Assembly: GCA_016124795.1 (NCBI GenBank)
Contig: WGNB01000018.1
Coordinates: 62,001 to 126,000 of the forward strand
DNA: 64,000 nucleotides
Reading direction: 5' to 3'
Source of the DNA: Rhodopseudomonas sp.
GTDB lineage: Bacteria; Pseudomonadota; Alphaproteobacteria; Rhizobiales; Xanthobacteraceae
A program made the position numbers and the translations under genes. Of the stretch, positions 34,679 through 43,698 are shown piece by piece. The notes beneath the pieces were generated by a model. The model was not told the DNA's origin. It worked only from the letters and a program-made list of their open reading frames with translations, and searched no databases. Numbering within the stretch: position 1 is the first letter of the stretch; every line of letters begins with the position of its first letter.

Positions 34679-34993
34679 TTATGCTTTGCTCGGTGGTGCA
34701 GAGTTCGGGCCTGCGCCCAACCTATCCATCGTATCTTGGCTATCAAATGTATTTCGGTCCCTCGGCAATGGCCTGAAATCCCCAGCCGGGACCGTTTTAT
34801 TGTCCTTTGTGCGCCATGCGTTGCGAGATGGAGAGTAAGCCGAGCCGAGCGGCGCGGGCGGCGGTGATGCCACCACATAATTTGGTGTCGACGGAGTATA
34901 TGCCGGATGATTCGACGTGCTCGGGTGCTCTCTTGCCGTTGGCACATACCAATCGTCAGGGCGAATTCCGGGAGGCGGGAAGCCGGCAGGCAT
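34679..34993 (-). CDS. Pro-rich small late protein
   Basis: 104 residues, highly Pro/Ser-rich and probably disordered (MPAGFPPPGIRPDDWY.., NYVVASPPPAPLGSAY). The start is supported by GAGAGAACTTC before ATG. A competing frame (34669-34947) lacks these properties. It lies between the CsrA-like gene and the coat gene leader. Function unknown. Confidence 0.5.
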   Translation of the reverse strand: MPAGFPPPGIRPDDWYVPTAREHPSTSNHPAYTPSTPNYVVASPPPAPLGSAYSPSRNAWRTKDNKTVPAGDFRPLPRDRNTFDSQDTMDRLGAGPNSAPPSKA

Positions 34994-35018
34994 ATGAAGT
35001 TCTCTCGTTGTAGATAGG

Positions 35019-35264
35019 CTATGCCTGTGCGAGCTTTAGGGGCCCTCGCGCCTGGCCCGACAGACCAAATGTCGTTTGGTGCTCGCGGTGTTTCAGGATG
35101 CGGATTTCGATGGCCCGCGGCATGTTGAACAAGACGCGCACGCCCGTCCCAGCGCCGGCACCGGCGGGCCTTCGTTCAATTCGGAAATCGCCGATTTCGC
35201 CATGATCTTCGTGCCTGAGCGTAACCGTCTCGCCGTAATGGACGTTGAAAGCCAGCATTCCCAT
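35019..35264 (-). CDS. CsrA-like small protein
   Basis: 81 residues. MLAFNVHYGETVTL aligns with the CsrA start MLxLTRxxGExxxI. GEIGDFRIERR and GVRVLFNMPRAIEIRILKHRE align with the later strands, where RVxxxxPxxxxxxR is conserved. CsrA dimers bind GGA-containing hairpins near ribosome sites. The protein is longer than host CsrA (~60 residues), with a C-terminal extension. It lies between the scaffold and coat genes, an odd place for a regulator. The family call is from motif reading only. Confidence 0.5.
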   Translation of the reverse strand: MGMLAFNVHYGETVTLRHEDHGEIGDFRIERRPAGAGAGTGVRVLFNMPRAIEIRILKHREHQTTFGLSGQARGPLKLAQA

Positions 35265-35288
35265 TTGCGCAATCCCTTGTCGGACGAA

Positions 35289-35315
35289 CCTCGGGGGCGA
35301 CCACCGCCCCCGAGG
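35289..35315 (-). terminator. Stem-loop after scaffold gene
   Basis: CCTCGGGGGCG / CGCCCCCGAGG, an 11-bp stem with a 5-nt loop, 10 bp past the scaffold-gene stop. No U-run follows, so attenuation or 3'-end protection is as likely as full termination. Confidence 0.55.
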
Positions 35316-35324
35316 AATTGGCTA

Positions 35325-36437
35325 TTAGCTCGCCATATATTCTTCGTAGGCGGCCGGGTTCGTGGTCCGCAGCTTTTCGATCGCAGCCTCGTATGAGCCG
35401 TCGCCCTTTGATGCCAAGCGATCGAGCCGCGTAAATTTACCGCCGGCCGTATCGCTGATATCGGACGCAGGAGTGCGGGCCAGAGTCGGAGGAACCGCTG
35501 GCTTTGTCTTCCCCGCAACTGCCTTTGGCGCCGGCGGCTTGGCTTTTGCCGCCACGGGCTTCGCCTTGGTCTTGCCGGCATCGCCCGTGGTTACGACAGC
35601 GGTGCCGCCCATCGCCTTGACGATATTGCGGTGCGCCTTGCTAAGCAGGCTCGGCAGGAACGGGTTTGCCGAAGTCCCTTGCAGGCGCCGAACCTCGGCA
35701 TCGAGCATACCGAACATGATCTGGTTGTCCGGCTTGTATTGAGGGTTCGCCTTGATGAACGGTTTGACCGCATGGCGAACGAAATCCTCAGTCGCGGTCT
35801 GGAAGTTCTGCTGGGCACGCTCGAACTGGCTTTGCAGCGCCCGGCGCTTTTCGTCGGCTTCACCGACCTGCGCCCGATATTCAGCGGCGCTCAGATCGCC
35901 CTCGTCAAACTTGGTCGAAAGCTCATCGGCCTGGGTCTTGAGAGCGGCGATCTGCTCGTTGATATCGTTCGGCACCATCCATTTGGACGGGTCCGGCGCA
36001 TCTTCGTCCGCTTCCTGATCCGCCGCTTCGATGGCAGGGTCTTCATCGTTCACGGGTTCGACTGTGCCGGCGTCATCCACGGCGGGGGCATCTGCTTCCG
36101 GGTCGGCCTCGCCGTCGTCTTCACCGTCATCGTCAGCATCGTCGGCCGCCTCGCCGGCCGCCTCGGCTACGGCGGTGTCGGCGTCATCATCTTCGCCTGC
36201 ATCGGCGGTATCGCCATCGTCTTCCGCATCCTCGCCGGCGTCGGCAACGCGGTCAGTTTCCGCCTCGTCGCCTGCATCATCGCCATCATCGCCATTGTCG
36301 GCCAAGGCCGCGCGTTCTTCCGGCGTCAGGGAATCGGCAGCGTTACTATCGGCGATCTGCATCATCGCCGCATCGTCATTGTCGGCGGCAGTGGGTGCGG
36401 TGGCGTCGTCTTTTGCCGTCTTGGCAGTTTTTGCCAT
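35325..36437 (-). CDS. Scaffold-like acidic protein
   Basis: About 370 residues. GGAG lies 9 nt before this ATG (another ATG is 15 nt earlier). Residues ~20-145 are extremely acidic, with runs of Asp, Glu and Ala. About 160-225 is helical (EQIAALKTQADELSTKFDEGDLSAAEYR), then comes a basic Lys/Pro/Ala linker. Between portal and coat genes, with helical and highly charged composition, it fits the procapsid scaffold. The C-terminus (YEAAIEKLRTTNPAAYEEYMAS) could be the coat-binding end. Confidence 0.7.
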   Translation of the reverse strand: MAKTAKTAKDDATAPTAADNDDAAMMQIADSNAADSLTPEERAALADNGDDGDDAGDEAETDRVADAGEDAEDDGDTADAGEDDDADTAVAEAAGEAADDADDDGEDDGEADPEADAPAVDDAGTVEPVNDEDPAIEAADQEADEDAPDPSKWMVPNDINEQIAALKTQADELSTKFDEGDLSAAEYRAQVGEADEKRRALQSQFERAQQNFQTATEDFVRHAVKPFIKANPQYKPDNQIMFGMLDAEVRRLQGTSANPFLPSLLSKAHRNIVKAMGGTAVVTTGDAGKTKAKPVAAKAKPPAPKAVAGKTKPAVPPTLARTPASDISDTAGGKFTRLDRLASKGDGSYEAAIEKLRTTNPAAYEEYMAS

Positions 36438-36487
36438 AGAAATAGGCTCCATCTAGGTTGCGGAAGGACGTTCAGACATTGGTGCCA

Positions 36488-38884
36488 CTATTGCGGCGAT
36501 GGTGCTCCTTGCGGAGCGTCCTGCATCGGCGGCGGCGGCATCGCGAGGCCGGGCTGTCCGTTGCTGGGGTTCTGCCCAGGCGCGCTTTGCTGTGCCTGAG
36601 CCTGTTGCTGTTGCGCTGCTAGCTCGCGTGCCGCCTGCTGCTGGTGTGCGGCCGCGATAAGTCGGGAGAGGTCGGCCGTCTTCTGCGCTTTCTCCGGCGC
36701 GCCCTCGAACCCGGCTTCGACCAGCATGTGGTCGGCGATCGGCACGGCCGGCGGAGCCGAAAGCGCCTTTATGGCGGCATCAAGCGCCTTACTCTGCGCA
36801 TCAACGCCGAGGTCGACGGCGTTCGCCAAGGATTGCTTGGCGTCGGCGATAACCTTCTGCGCCAGGGCTGTTGCTTGTTCTGCCTGGGCCTGCGCCCGCT
36901 TGGCCTCGGCCACCACTTTGGCAAGACCGGCTTGAGTCATGGCTTCCTGTATCTGGGCCTGCTTTTGCTTCTCTTGGGCCGCCGCAACCATCTCGGGCGA
37001 TGGCTCTTGGGCATCTGGGTCTTGCAGGCCGGTCGCGGACCGAATGCGCTTCACGATCTCGTCGCGGTTCGGCAGGTCCATATTCTCCACGACCAGATCG
37101 AGCATCACCATCGCGACCTGTGGCGGCAGCGTCTTCATGGTCTCGAGCAGAGACTCGACCGCGCTCTGGCGCATCGTGGCGTGCCAGTCCGCCTCCGAGA
37201 TGATGAAATCCGCCTTTGACCGGGTAATATCGTCATCGGGCAGACCGGAATTAAGGGTGATGAACTCGGGCGCGCCGCGCATCGATGTGATGCGGAAGTC
37301 CTTCTGCTCGGTGTAGAACTGCTCGATCAAGGAAAGCTGCTTTTCGCCATGGATTTGCGTGGCGAGCCTGAGATTGTCGAACAGATTGGTGGTGGTGGTG
37401 CTACCCTGATCCTGCCGGCGCTCGATGGCCACGCCTGACACCGCGTTGGTGTGCCGGCCCATCAATTCGTCCGTTATCCCGGATCGCTGCTGGATCATCG
37501 CGATTGAGCGGGACATGATCTCAAGGTGTGACGCCGCCAGTTCGCGGTCGGCATCCATCTTGAGTTCGTAACCTTTTTTCTTGACGATAACCGCGTCGGG
37601 CTGAGCTGCTTCCTCGCGATATTCGTCGATATCCTCGACGGCGCCCTCATCCATGATCGTCTTGTTGTTCGATAGGATGAACAGCGCCTTCGAGGCGCGC
37701 TTGTTCACGTCCATCTGAATGTCGCGCAGGCCACGGATCATGCCGTATGGCATTCCATCCCGGCCGCGGCGATAGGCCCAGATCGGGGTGAATGGGAACC
37801 GATTATGGCGGTACGGGCTTTCGCCGTACCAGAGCAGCCCCTTCGACGTGAACAGCGCTACATGGACGCGCATCGTCAGTTTGCGCACAAGACGTGCCGA
37901 TCCCGAATGGATCGCCTCGTCGTGGGCATCGCTGAAATCGTAGAGGTCGCCGCCAAACACACCGCCGACCATCATGTGGGTGCGCACCGGCTTTCGGAAC
38001 CACATTTCGATCACACGCGAGCGCGGCCGGTGGAAGCCATCGACAGTATCGCCGGTGGCGGAGCCAAGGTGCTGCTGGCTGGAGACCTCGTGTGAATCCA
38101 TCGCCTCGTCGCCATCCGCTTCGAGGCCGCTGGCGTATGTCCCGGCTTCCTCGACAGATTCCTCGATCAACGATGCGCGCTCAGGGAACATGGCGGAGAT
38201 GATATCGGCGTCGACCCATTTGGATCGGGAAATGAACCTGGCATCGCTCAAATCAAGCTCGGTCGCGGCGCTGTCCCAAAGCATGTTGCGCCAGCTCTCA
38301 TAGCGCGAATAGACCGGGTCGCCGCCGTTATCGTCCTCGACGCCGGTTTCGAGCCAGCCAACACCGACCTTTACGCTGTCCTCGAAGGATCGGCTGACGT
38401 GGAACGGAGAACGGTTAACGTCGCTGACGTATTTCATCAGCGCCGTCTTGCGCTCGGCCGGCTTCCCGTCTTCCTTCCGGCGCGGGAGGATTTTGTAGTC
38501 CTTCCGGCTGCGCTTCTCGGTGCCGGTGACCCAATTGATGGCGTTGCTGATGACGTTGTAGACCAGCGGCATCTGGCCGCGATCACGCAAAATCTGCGCG
38601 TCGGCCTCATCCCATTGGATATTGTCGAAAAAATCTTCGTCGATGGCCTGCTCGGTTCGGTTCTCCCACTGGCGGTCAAGCTCCCGGCGGTGGATCGAGA
38701 GCAGCAAGGAATGTTGGTTGGACATTTCCTCGGTGTCGAGGCTGATCGCGTTCGGATCGCGCTTCTTCGGCATCTGCCGCGCCGGCTTGTCCTGCGCCGG
38801 ATCGTGCTCCATCGGGGAGCCGGCCTGCTTGACGCGGCGCTGGCTCATATCAAGCCCGCTGGGCTGCGCGTTATCGTCAAACAT
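36488..38884 (-). CDS. Portal protein, P22-like
   Basis: 798 residues. The part from about 65 to 130 (DNIQWDEADAQILRDRGQMPLVYNVISNAINWVTGTEKRSR) is the diagnostic start of the P22-type portal family; the ~300-500 region (YRHNRFPFTPIWAYRRGRDGMPYGMIRGLRDIQ) continues it. The C-terminal ~200 residues are a long Gln/Ala coiled-coil barrel extension, as in P22 gp1, and end in a Gln/Pro-rich tail. It forms the 12-fold DNA channel on which terminase and adaptor dock. Confidence 0.88.
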   Translation of the reverse strand: MFDDNAQPSGLDMSQRRVKQAGSPMEHDPAQDKPARQMPKKRDPNAISLDTEEMSNQHSLLLSIHRRELDRQWENRTEQAIDEDFFDNIQWDEADAQILRDRGQMPLVYNVISNAINWVTGTEKRSRKDYKILPRRKEDGKPAERKTALMKYVSDVNRSPFHVSRSFEDSVKVGVGWLETGVEDDNGGDPVYSRYESWRNMLWDSAATELDLSDARFISRSKWVDADIISAMFPERASLIEESVEEAGTYASGLEADGDEAMDSHEVSSQQHLGSATGDTVDGFHRPRSRVIEMWFRKPVRTHMMVGGVFGGDLYDFSDAHDEAIHSGSARLVRKLTMRVHVALFTSKGLLWYGESPYRHNRFPFTPIWAYRRGRDGMPYGMIRGLRDIQMDVNKRASKALFILSNNKTIMDEGAVEDIDEYREEAAQPDAVIVKKKGYELKMDADRELAASHLEIMSRSIAMIQQRSGITDELMGRHTNAVSGVAIERRQDQGSTTTTNLFDNLRLATQIHGEKQLSLIEQFYTEQKDFRITSMRGAPEFITLNSGLPDDDITRSKADFIISEADWHATMRQSAVESLLETMKTLPPQVAMVMLDLVVENMDLPNRDEIVKRIRSATGLQDPDAQEPSPEMVAAAQEKQKQAQIQEAMTQAGLAKVVAEAKRAQAQAEQATALAQKVIADAKQSLANAVDLGVDAQSKALDAAIKALSAPPAVPIADHMLVEAGFEGAPEKAQKTADLSRLIAAAHQQQAARELAAQQQQAQAQQSAPGQNPSNGQPGLAMPPPPMQDAPQGAPSPQ

Positions 38885-39296
38885 TGCCCATGATCTCCGC
38901 GTGGCGCTCTTTGCCGTCTTGGGTCTTAACGATCGCGTCGGCGACGATCTGCATGGCGTCGGCCGGGCGCGGCGGGATCGTGAGCAGATCGCCGAGGTGG
39001 TCGCGGATAATCATGGCGATGCGAATGCAGGTCTTCTTGTCGGGGCTCAGGCCCAGCGACTCGGCGAAGCCAGAGGAAACGTCAGCCGCCCATGCAGGAT
39101 CGCCGGCTTCCTCTGACCAAATCCACGACAGGTCCATCATCACGACGCATGGCGTGGCCGGCCGGAACGTCGGCAGGATCACCAAGCATGGTAGCCAGCC
39201 GTCCTCGCGGTCATTGTACCAAGTTCCGAACACTGTCAGATCGCCGTGGCGCTTCACCCAGGCATTCTTTGTCAGGTCGATGACTTCACGGATCAC
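38877..39296 (-). CDS. Hypothetical protein between TerL and portal
   Basis: 139 residues from a GTG with AGGAGA 9 nt upstream; the frame is open further upstream but runs into the terminase gene. IREVIDLTKNAWVKRHGDLTVFGTWYND and LPCLVILPTFRPATPCVVMMDLSWIWSEEAGDP are recognisable only as phage-like. Its C-terminal part is helical. The stop overlaps the portal start by 8 nt. Confidence 0.6.
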   Translation of the reverse strand: MIREVIDLTKNAWVKRHGDLTVFGTWYNDREDGWLPCLVILPTFRPATPCVVMMDLSWIWSEEAGDPAWAADVSSGFAESLGLSPDKKTCIRIAMIIRDHLGDLLTIPPRPADAMQIVADAIVKTQDGKERHAEIMGNV

Positions 39297-39309
39297 GCTC
39301 GCTCGTCTC

Positions 39310-40899
39310 CTATGCCGCCATGCCGCTTCCACGGCGCCGGCGCTTAGTTGAACTGCCACCGACAGGCTCGATGTAGACCTGCGCATGCTGGCGTAACCCG
39401 TCAGCCGCATTCGAATGCGAATCATGACGTGGCACCGAGGACCAGACGCCCAAACGCGAATTCCACTCTTTTTTGTAGAGCCCGAGATGCACGAGACCGT
39501 CCGCGCATCGCGTTTTGTCGAAACGATATTTCGGGAAGGCGTCTCTTACTTGACGAATTGCGATGGTTACGTTCGGTGTGCGTTCGACGGTTTGAATGTT
39601 GCGCAGGCCCAAATCGCTGAGGATATCCACCGATGTTTTGAGCTGGTCGGCACCTTGGAAGCGGCGATTGCCGTCATGCGGCAGGTAGTGCGTACCCCAG
39701 GTGTAACCAAGCGACTGCATGTGATTCGTGAAATAGCTAAATGGCTCGTCGCTGGCCTCGAAGTAATTGATCCAGTGGTCCATCGCCCCGATGCGCTGGT
39801 GAAACCAGATCACCATCAGATCGTTCATGCCGATATCCCAGAAGGTGTTGACCGGCTTCGACGGGTCATGCGGAACATCGCCGATACGATCCTGCCGGCG
39901 AGCCATGGCAAGCTGTTCGGCGTAATAGACGCCCTCGGTGCTTTGCTCGAAAGATTCGTCGGGCGTCGAGGGGTATTCCTGCTTCATCATCTGGCTATCG
40001 CCAGAGAATTGATTGTCGCGGGTCAGGACATACCAAGAGCGCTGGGCGGCATCGAGCGGGTGCCTGATTTCGGCCTCAACCCGGTCGAAATACTGGTGAT
40101 CCTTTAAGCTGATGACTACTGAGCCCGGCTCAGATCGGTACTCTTGGGCGGTCCACCACGGCGCGAAGTGGAATTTGTATTGGAGCTTGTCGAGCAGTGT
40201 CCCGGCGTCGATATGCGCGCGCGCGGTCTGCGTCATGTCGAAGAACTTGCCCTCGCGTCCCTCGGCGGTGCTCTCTATGAACACTAGCCCTGACGGCGAC
40301 ACCGCCGGCAGCGAGCCGGTCAGCACCTCGCGGGCCTTGTGCGGGTGCTCGGCGCAGATTTTGCCGAATTCTGAGACGTGCAGGAATTGAAGGGTGTTCG
40401 AGCGGGCTGAGGTGGCGACACGTAAGCTCGAACCATTTGCCAGGACAAGCTCCGACGCCGAGTCGCGGGCCAGCGGGTTTTCGGCCTTCACCGGCAGCGG
40501 TAGGTTGTCATAAGCGAATTTGATCTTGCGGAAGATGATGCCGGCCGCTTCTTGGTCCTGCGCAATGACCGCGGCCTGGGTGTTCGCCGTGAACAGGCAG
40601 GTGTCCAGCATCAGCATCTGGATCAAGGTCGAGAACCCGCGCTGGCGCGCCTTGAGGATGATGTTGCGATACCAGAGGTTATTGAGCAGGCGTTGCTGTT
40701 CTTCCCATGGCAGGAACAGCACCTTCACGCCGTCCTTGTTGAGCACGAAGTAGAGGTGCCGCAGGCGCCAAGCGCCATCCCTCATGCAAGCGCCCTGCTC
40801 GATCAGGTTCGTGGGCTCGAAATCAGGCGTCACCTTGATCTTGGCGATCAAGGCGAGTTCTTCTTCCTTCGTCAGTTTCGGTGCGCCGGCTTCTTCCAA
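39310..40899 (-). CDS. Terminase large subunit
   Basis: 529 residues from a TTG start (AGGGG 10 nt upstream). The ATPase motif I is the variant KARQRGFST (about 83-91), which lacks the usual P-loop Lys, and the motif II region is LQFLHVSEFGK (about 170-180). The RNase-H-like nuclease is represented by FWDIGMND (~355) and a C-terminal HDSHSNAADGLR (~496-507). It pumps DNA into the prohead and cuts concatemers. The terminase small subunit lies upstream. Confidence 0.88.
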   Translation of the reverse strand: MEEAGAPKLTKEEELALIAKIKVTPDFEPTNLIEQGACMRDGAWRLRHLYFVLNKDGVKVLFLPWEEQQRLLNNLWYRNIILKARQRGFSTLIQMLMLDTCLFTANTQAAVIAQDQEAAGIIFRKIKFAYDNLPLPVKAENPLARDSASELVLANGSSLRVATSARSNTLQFLHVSEFGKICAEHPHKAREVLTGSLPAVSPSGLVFIESTAEGREGKFFDMTQTARAHIDAGTLLDKLQYKFHFAPWWTAQEYRSEPGSVVISLKDHQYFDRVEAEIRHPLDAAQRSWYVLTRDNQFSGDSQMMKQEYPSTPDESFEQSTEGVYYAEQLAMARRQDRIGDVPHDPSKPVNTFWDIGMNDLMVIWFHQRIGAMDHWINYFEASDEPFSYFTNHMQSLGYTWGTHYLPHDGNRRFQGADQLKTSVDILSDLGLRNIQTVERTPNVTIAIRQVRDAFPKYRFDKTRCADGLVHLGLYKKEWNSRLGVWSSVPRHDSHSNAADGLRQHAQVYIEPVGGSSTKRRRRGSGMAA

Positions 40900-40904
40900 G
40901 GTGG

Positions 40905-41258
40905 TTACGCCCCTGCCGCCTGGGCGCGGGCGGCGCGCGCTTCGCGGACAAGCTTGACCCCTGCCAGCTTCTTGCTATCGCCGCGCAAGCTGGCGGCGTG
41001 CTCGACTGGCCCATATCGATCGGTCAGGACCGCGCCGGCCTTGATGGCTTTGGCCTTCTTGCCAAGGCTGATATCGAAGTGGATCCAGGACGCATCGCGG
41101 TGCTTGCCGTGGGAGAGCGTGGGGTGGCCCTGTATCCATTTCTGCCGCACGCCGATGAGATCGGCCATCGCCAGCAATTCATCGAGCGTGTCGGCCCAGA
41201 GATGGCACATGACCATATTGCCGAAGCGATGGCGCACATCATCGACGAAGACGGCCAT
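40905..41258 (-). CDS. DUF4031-like protein
   Basis: About 117 residues. MAVFVDDVRHRFGNMVMCHLWADTLDELLAMADLIG, WIQG and HFDISLGKKAKAIKAGAV match the DUF4031 pattern, a small family of unknown biochemistry found in phages and bacteria. GAGG precedes the chosen ATG; a longer frame upstream lies in the next gene. It lies directly before terL. Confidence 0.65.
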   Translation of the reverse strand: MAVFVDDVRHRFGNMVMCHLWADTLDELLAMADLIGVRQKWIQGHPTLSHGKHRDASWIHFDISLGKKAKAIKAGAVLTDRYGPVEHAASLRGDSKKLAGVKLVREARAARAQAAGA

Positions 41259-41262
41259 TGTC

Positions 41263-41454
41263 TTAGAACCTCGGCACGCGGGCGAGGGCAGGACTGGCAG
41301 GTTCATATTCGCCACACCAGCCGCTATCGCCGGAGACTGGAGGCCATCCGCCAAGCGTCGGTGTCCGGCGGCGACAATCACCCGCACCGGTTTTGGTAAG
41401 CAATTGGAAGAATATGCAATCTCGGCACGGGCCGAATTTTTGGCATGATGCCAC
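41263..41454 (-). CDS. Small Cys-rich protein
   Basis: 63 residues from a GTG with GGAGG 8 nt upstream. CQKFGPCRDCIFFQLLTKTG..CRRRTPTLGGWPPVSGDSGWCGEY has five or six regularly spaced Cys and resembles small zinc- or cluster-binding proteins that I have seen in phage genomes. No assigned function. Confidence 0.6.
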   Translation of the reverse strand: MASCQKFGPCRDCIFFQLLTKTGAGDCRRRTPTLGGWPPVSGDSGWCGEYEPASPALARVPRF

Positions 41455-41457
41455 TGG

Positions 41458-41748
41458 TTACGCCTCCGCCTTGAAATCGTATTCGCCGGGCTCGACGCCG
41501 GGAGAGATCGAGATGCGCTTGATGGTCACGGCAATCTGCGTCGATCGCTCGCGTTCCTCGATCAGATCGGCCACCACCGGATAAGAACCGATGGCGGCGC
41601 CGATCCCGATGGGGATGAAATCGCTCATAGGGTGGAAGCCGGCGGCGACGGAGATCACCGCGAGAAAGAACGCGCCGGCCGCGACGATGAAGCCGATGCC
41701 GGCTGCCTGGATGGCAGCACGGGAATGGATCGAGAAAGCCTTGAGCAT
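41458..41748 (-). CDS. Small membrane protein
   Basis: 96 residues from the ATG overlapping the preceding stop (TGATG), with AGGAGACAAG upstream. Two hydrophobic segments (AAGIGFIVAAGAFFLAVISVAAG, then FIPIGIGAAIGSYPVVADLI) span the first ~60 residues. The C-terminus is polar. Role unknown. Confidence 0.6.
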   Translation of the reverse strand: MLKAFSIHSRAAIQAAGIGFIVAAGAFFLAVISVAAGFHPMSDFIPIGIGAAIGSYPVVADLIEERERSTQIAVTIKRISISPGVEPGEYDFKAEA

Positions 41749-42497
41749 CACTTGTCTCCTGGGGTTGCTGCCTTCTCGGCACGTTTGATCGCGCGGTAGC
41801 CGCGCATGTAGGCGGCGCGGTCGCGTTTCGGTGGGCGCTTGGCCTGGCTGCCGTCTCGGCGAAGATCGGCTTCCATGGCGGGGTGGATCACCAAGACGTT
41901 GCCCTCCGCCAACATGGGCGGAGTGGCGTCGGGCCAAGTCTCCTTGGCTTCGTCGAGGCTGATAAACACAGCGTTCGGTTCGGTGATGGAGGAAAAAAGG
42001 GCCTCGTCCATCACACTGCCTATGCCCTTCGGGGCCTCATCGGCAGGCATGACGTGGCGCCCGACCGCCACCATGGCGGCGGCATCGACCTGCTTGGCAG
42101 GCGTCTCGCCGCGCATCTTGGCGCAGAGCTTCGCTGCCTGCTCCATCGAGAGTGGGCCTTTGGTCCGCGTGGCATGAACGAAAGCGCGTCGATGCCGTTC
42201 TGCCTCGTCCCGTATGTCCTCCGCCAACGTCTTGTAGAATTCCGATGCGGGGACATGGCGATGCGTACCGTCTGCGTTGATGACGGTCGCGACGGTCTGG
42301 TCTGGGCCAGATGCCAGATCGACTCCGACAAGGGTGGGCGCGACCAGCGCGTCCATGCACTCCTTGATGTCTGCCGGCGTCACGGCGTCGATCCGCTTGC
42401 TTAGGTCTTCGACGGCTGGCGGCCTCGGCACACATCGGTGAGCGCGGCCGACCAGGGCGAGCGAAGCGCTACAGCGCGGACAACGGGCCTGCGACAT
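41748..42497 (-). CDS. Hypothetical protein with N-terminal zinc ribbon
   Basis: 249 residues. The N-terminal CPRCSASLALVGRAHRC is a short zinc ribbon-like knuckle. The centre is mainly helical. The C-terminus is basic (KRPPKRDRAAYMRGYRAIKRAEKAA), suggesting nucleic-acid contact. GGGAGCAG precedes the ATG. Confidence 0.55.
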   Translation of the reverse strand: MSQARCPRCSASLALVGRAHRCVPRPPAVEDLSKRIDAVTPADIKECMDALVAPTLVGVDLASGPDQTVATVINADGTHRHVPASEFYKTLAEDIRDEAERHRRAFVHATRTKGPLSMEQAAKLCAKMRGETPAKQVDAAAMVAVGRHVMPADEAPKGIGSVMDEALFSSITEPNAVFISLDEAKETWPDATPPMLAEGNVLVIHPAMEADLRRDGSQAKRPPKRDRAAYMRGYRAIKRAEKAATPGDK

Positions 42498-42499
42498 AG

Positions 42500-42817
42500 T
42501 TACTGCTCCCGCTTATTGCCGCCGGCGCCGGCTTCAATGTGCTTGGTCGTGGCGGCCTGCCCCTTCTGGTAGGGCATCCACTCGGCGTAGCGCCCGCGTG
42601 GCTTAACCAAGCGCAGGTCAGCCTCGTCCTGCACAAGATCGACGCTGCTTGTCAGAACGGCCATGCCATTGCTGCCGTAGACGACAAGGTTGACCATCCG
42701 ATCGCTCCACACATGGCAGATCATGGCCGCAAGCGGCTTTGCTGGGTCGATGTGGAGGCCTTTGAAATCCGCTCCCGGCGTGAACCATACGATGCGGCCA
42801 TTGGTGGGGTGGATCAC
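42500..42817 (-). CDS. Conserved small phage protein
   Basis: 105 residues from a GTG (GGAGGGCCGGCC upstream) overlapping the preceding stop (GTGA). GRIVWFTPGADF, KPLAAMICHVWSDRMVNLVVYGSNG and EWMPYQKGQA are conserved in a common phage protein of unknown function. Beta-rich; may bind nucleic acid, but no evidence is visible. Confidence 0.6.
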   Translation of the reverse strand: MIHPTNGRIVWFTPGADFKGLHIDPAKPLAAMICHVWSDRMVNLVVYGSNGMAVLTSSVDLVQDEADLRLVKPRGRYAEWMPYQKGQAATTKHIEAGAGGNKREQ

Positions 42818-43422
42818 GGCCGGCCCTCCGTCTTGTCGGCTTCGGCAGCCTGCTGAGTGAACAGGGTGTTCGGCCAGCCGCCGTGCATGGTGAGGTCAAG
42901 GCGGTCTGCGTTCTCGTTTCGAACCTTGATCGCAGCTTCCAACTCATTCCGCAGCCGGTCGCCTTCTGCGAGCAGTTGCTCCAATTGTCCGGGCTGGATC
43001 GGACCCGGCATGATCGGCACGCCGATGTGCACCATCGCGCCCAGCACATTTTTGGCAGCGGCGACCGTATTGATAGGCATCGGCTCGCTGCCATTAGAGC
43101 CACGCATCTTGGCGGCCTGTTCGTCCGTCCATTGCGTACCTGCCATAAATTGTTGCTCAGGCGTCAATGGCTCAGGCTCTTCCTCCGGCTCGACGATCTG
43201 GTCCTTGATGAAGCCGAGCGCGTCGTCGATATCGGTGGCGGCGTAAAGCGTTTCGCTAAACCGCATGTGGCTCGGCGGCTCGCTCACGATAAACCCGCCA
43301 TTTGGTGCCCTGGCGATAACGAGACTGGTGTATGCCAGCTGCTGCCGTTCGGCCGGCGGCACGGTGCCATCGGCCTGCGTCATCGGCTTCGGCTTCGGCT
43401 CATATGAGAAGTCACCGCGCAT
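42814..43422 (-). CDS. Hypothetical phage protein
   Basis: 202 residues. No family is recognised. It contains an acidic stretch (IVEPEEEPEPLTPEQ, about 75-90) and a helical C-terminal part (LEQLLAEGDRLRNELEAAIKVRNENADRLD), possibly coiled-coil. Coupled to its neighbours by short overlaps. Confidence 0.55.
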   Translation of the reverse strand: MRGDFSYEPKPKPMTQADGTVPPAERQQLAYTSLVIARAPNGGFIVSEPPSHMRFSETLYAATDIDDALGFIKDQIVEPEEEPEPLTPEQQFMAGTQWTDEQAAKMRGSNGSEPMPINTVAAAKNVLGAMVHIGVPIMPGPIQPGQLEQLLAEGDRLRNELEAAIKVRNENADRLDLTMHGGWPNTLFTQQAAEADKTEGRP

Positions 43423-43425
43423 TGG

Positions 43426-43698
43426 CTACTTCCGCTTGCGCGTCTTGGGCGCGGCGAACTTGATGCGCACCTTGCGGACCGGGAACGAGATGCCGGCCTT
43501 GATGCAAGAGGCGATGAACTGGCGCTCGCCATAGTTCGGCCGCCCGACCTTGACGACATATTCGGAGGTGTCCTTGACCCCGCCGTAGATGCGCTTGCGG
43601 CAGGCCGACACCACAAGGTTCGGGTTGACGAACTTTACGGCCTTGTGGGCTCCGCTGTCTTCCAGATGGCGGATCACGGTTGCGATGTGCCGGCTCAT
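43426..43698 (-). CDS. Small basic phage protein
   Basis: 90 residues, rich in Lys and Arg, ending AAPKTRKRK. Strand-like sequence (AVKFVNPNLVVSACRKRIYGG, FPVRKVRIKF) suggests a small nucleic-acid-binding fold. Its start overlaps the TerS stop by 4 bp. Confidence 0.55.
   Translation of the reverse strand: MSRHIATVIRHLEDSGAHKAVKFVNPNLVVSACRKRIYGGVKDTSEYVVKVGRPNYGERQFIASCIKAGISFPVRKVRIKFAAPKTRKRK

Noticed and set aside
34669-34947. An alternative leftward frame overlapping the Pro-rich gene.
   Set aside because: The other frame has a ribosome site and the Pro-rich bias expected of a phage linker protein.
37880-37910. A partial match to the leader element (CAAGACGTGCCGAT) inside the portal gene.
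   Set aside because: It is on the opposite strand, lacks the CCGCG part and is within a coding region (reading SARLVRK on the coding strand).
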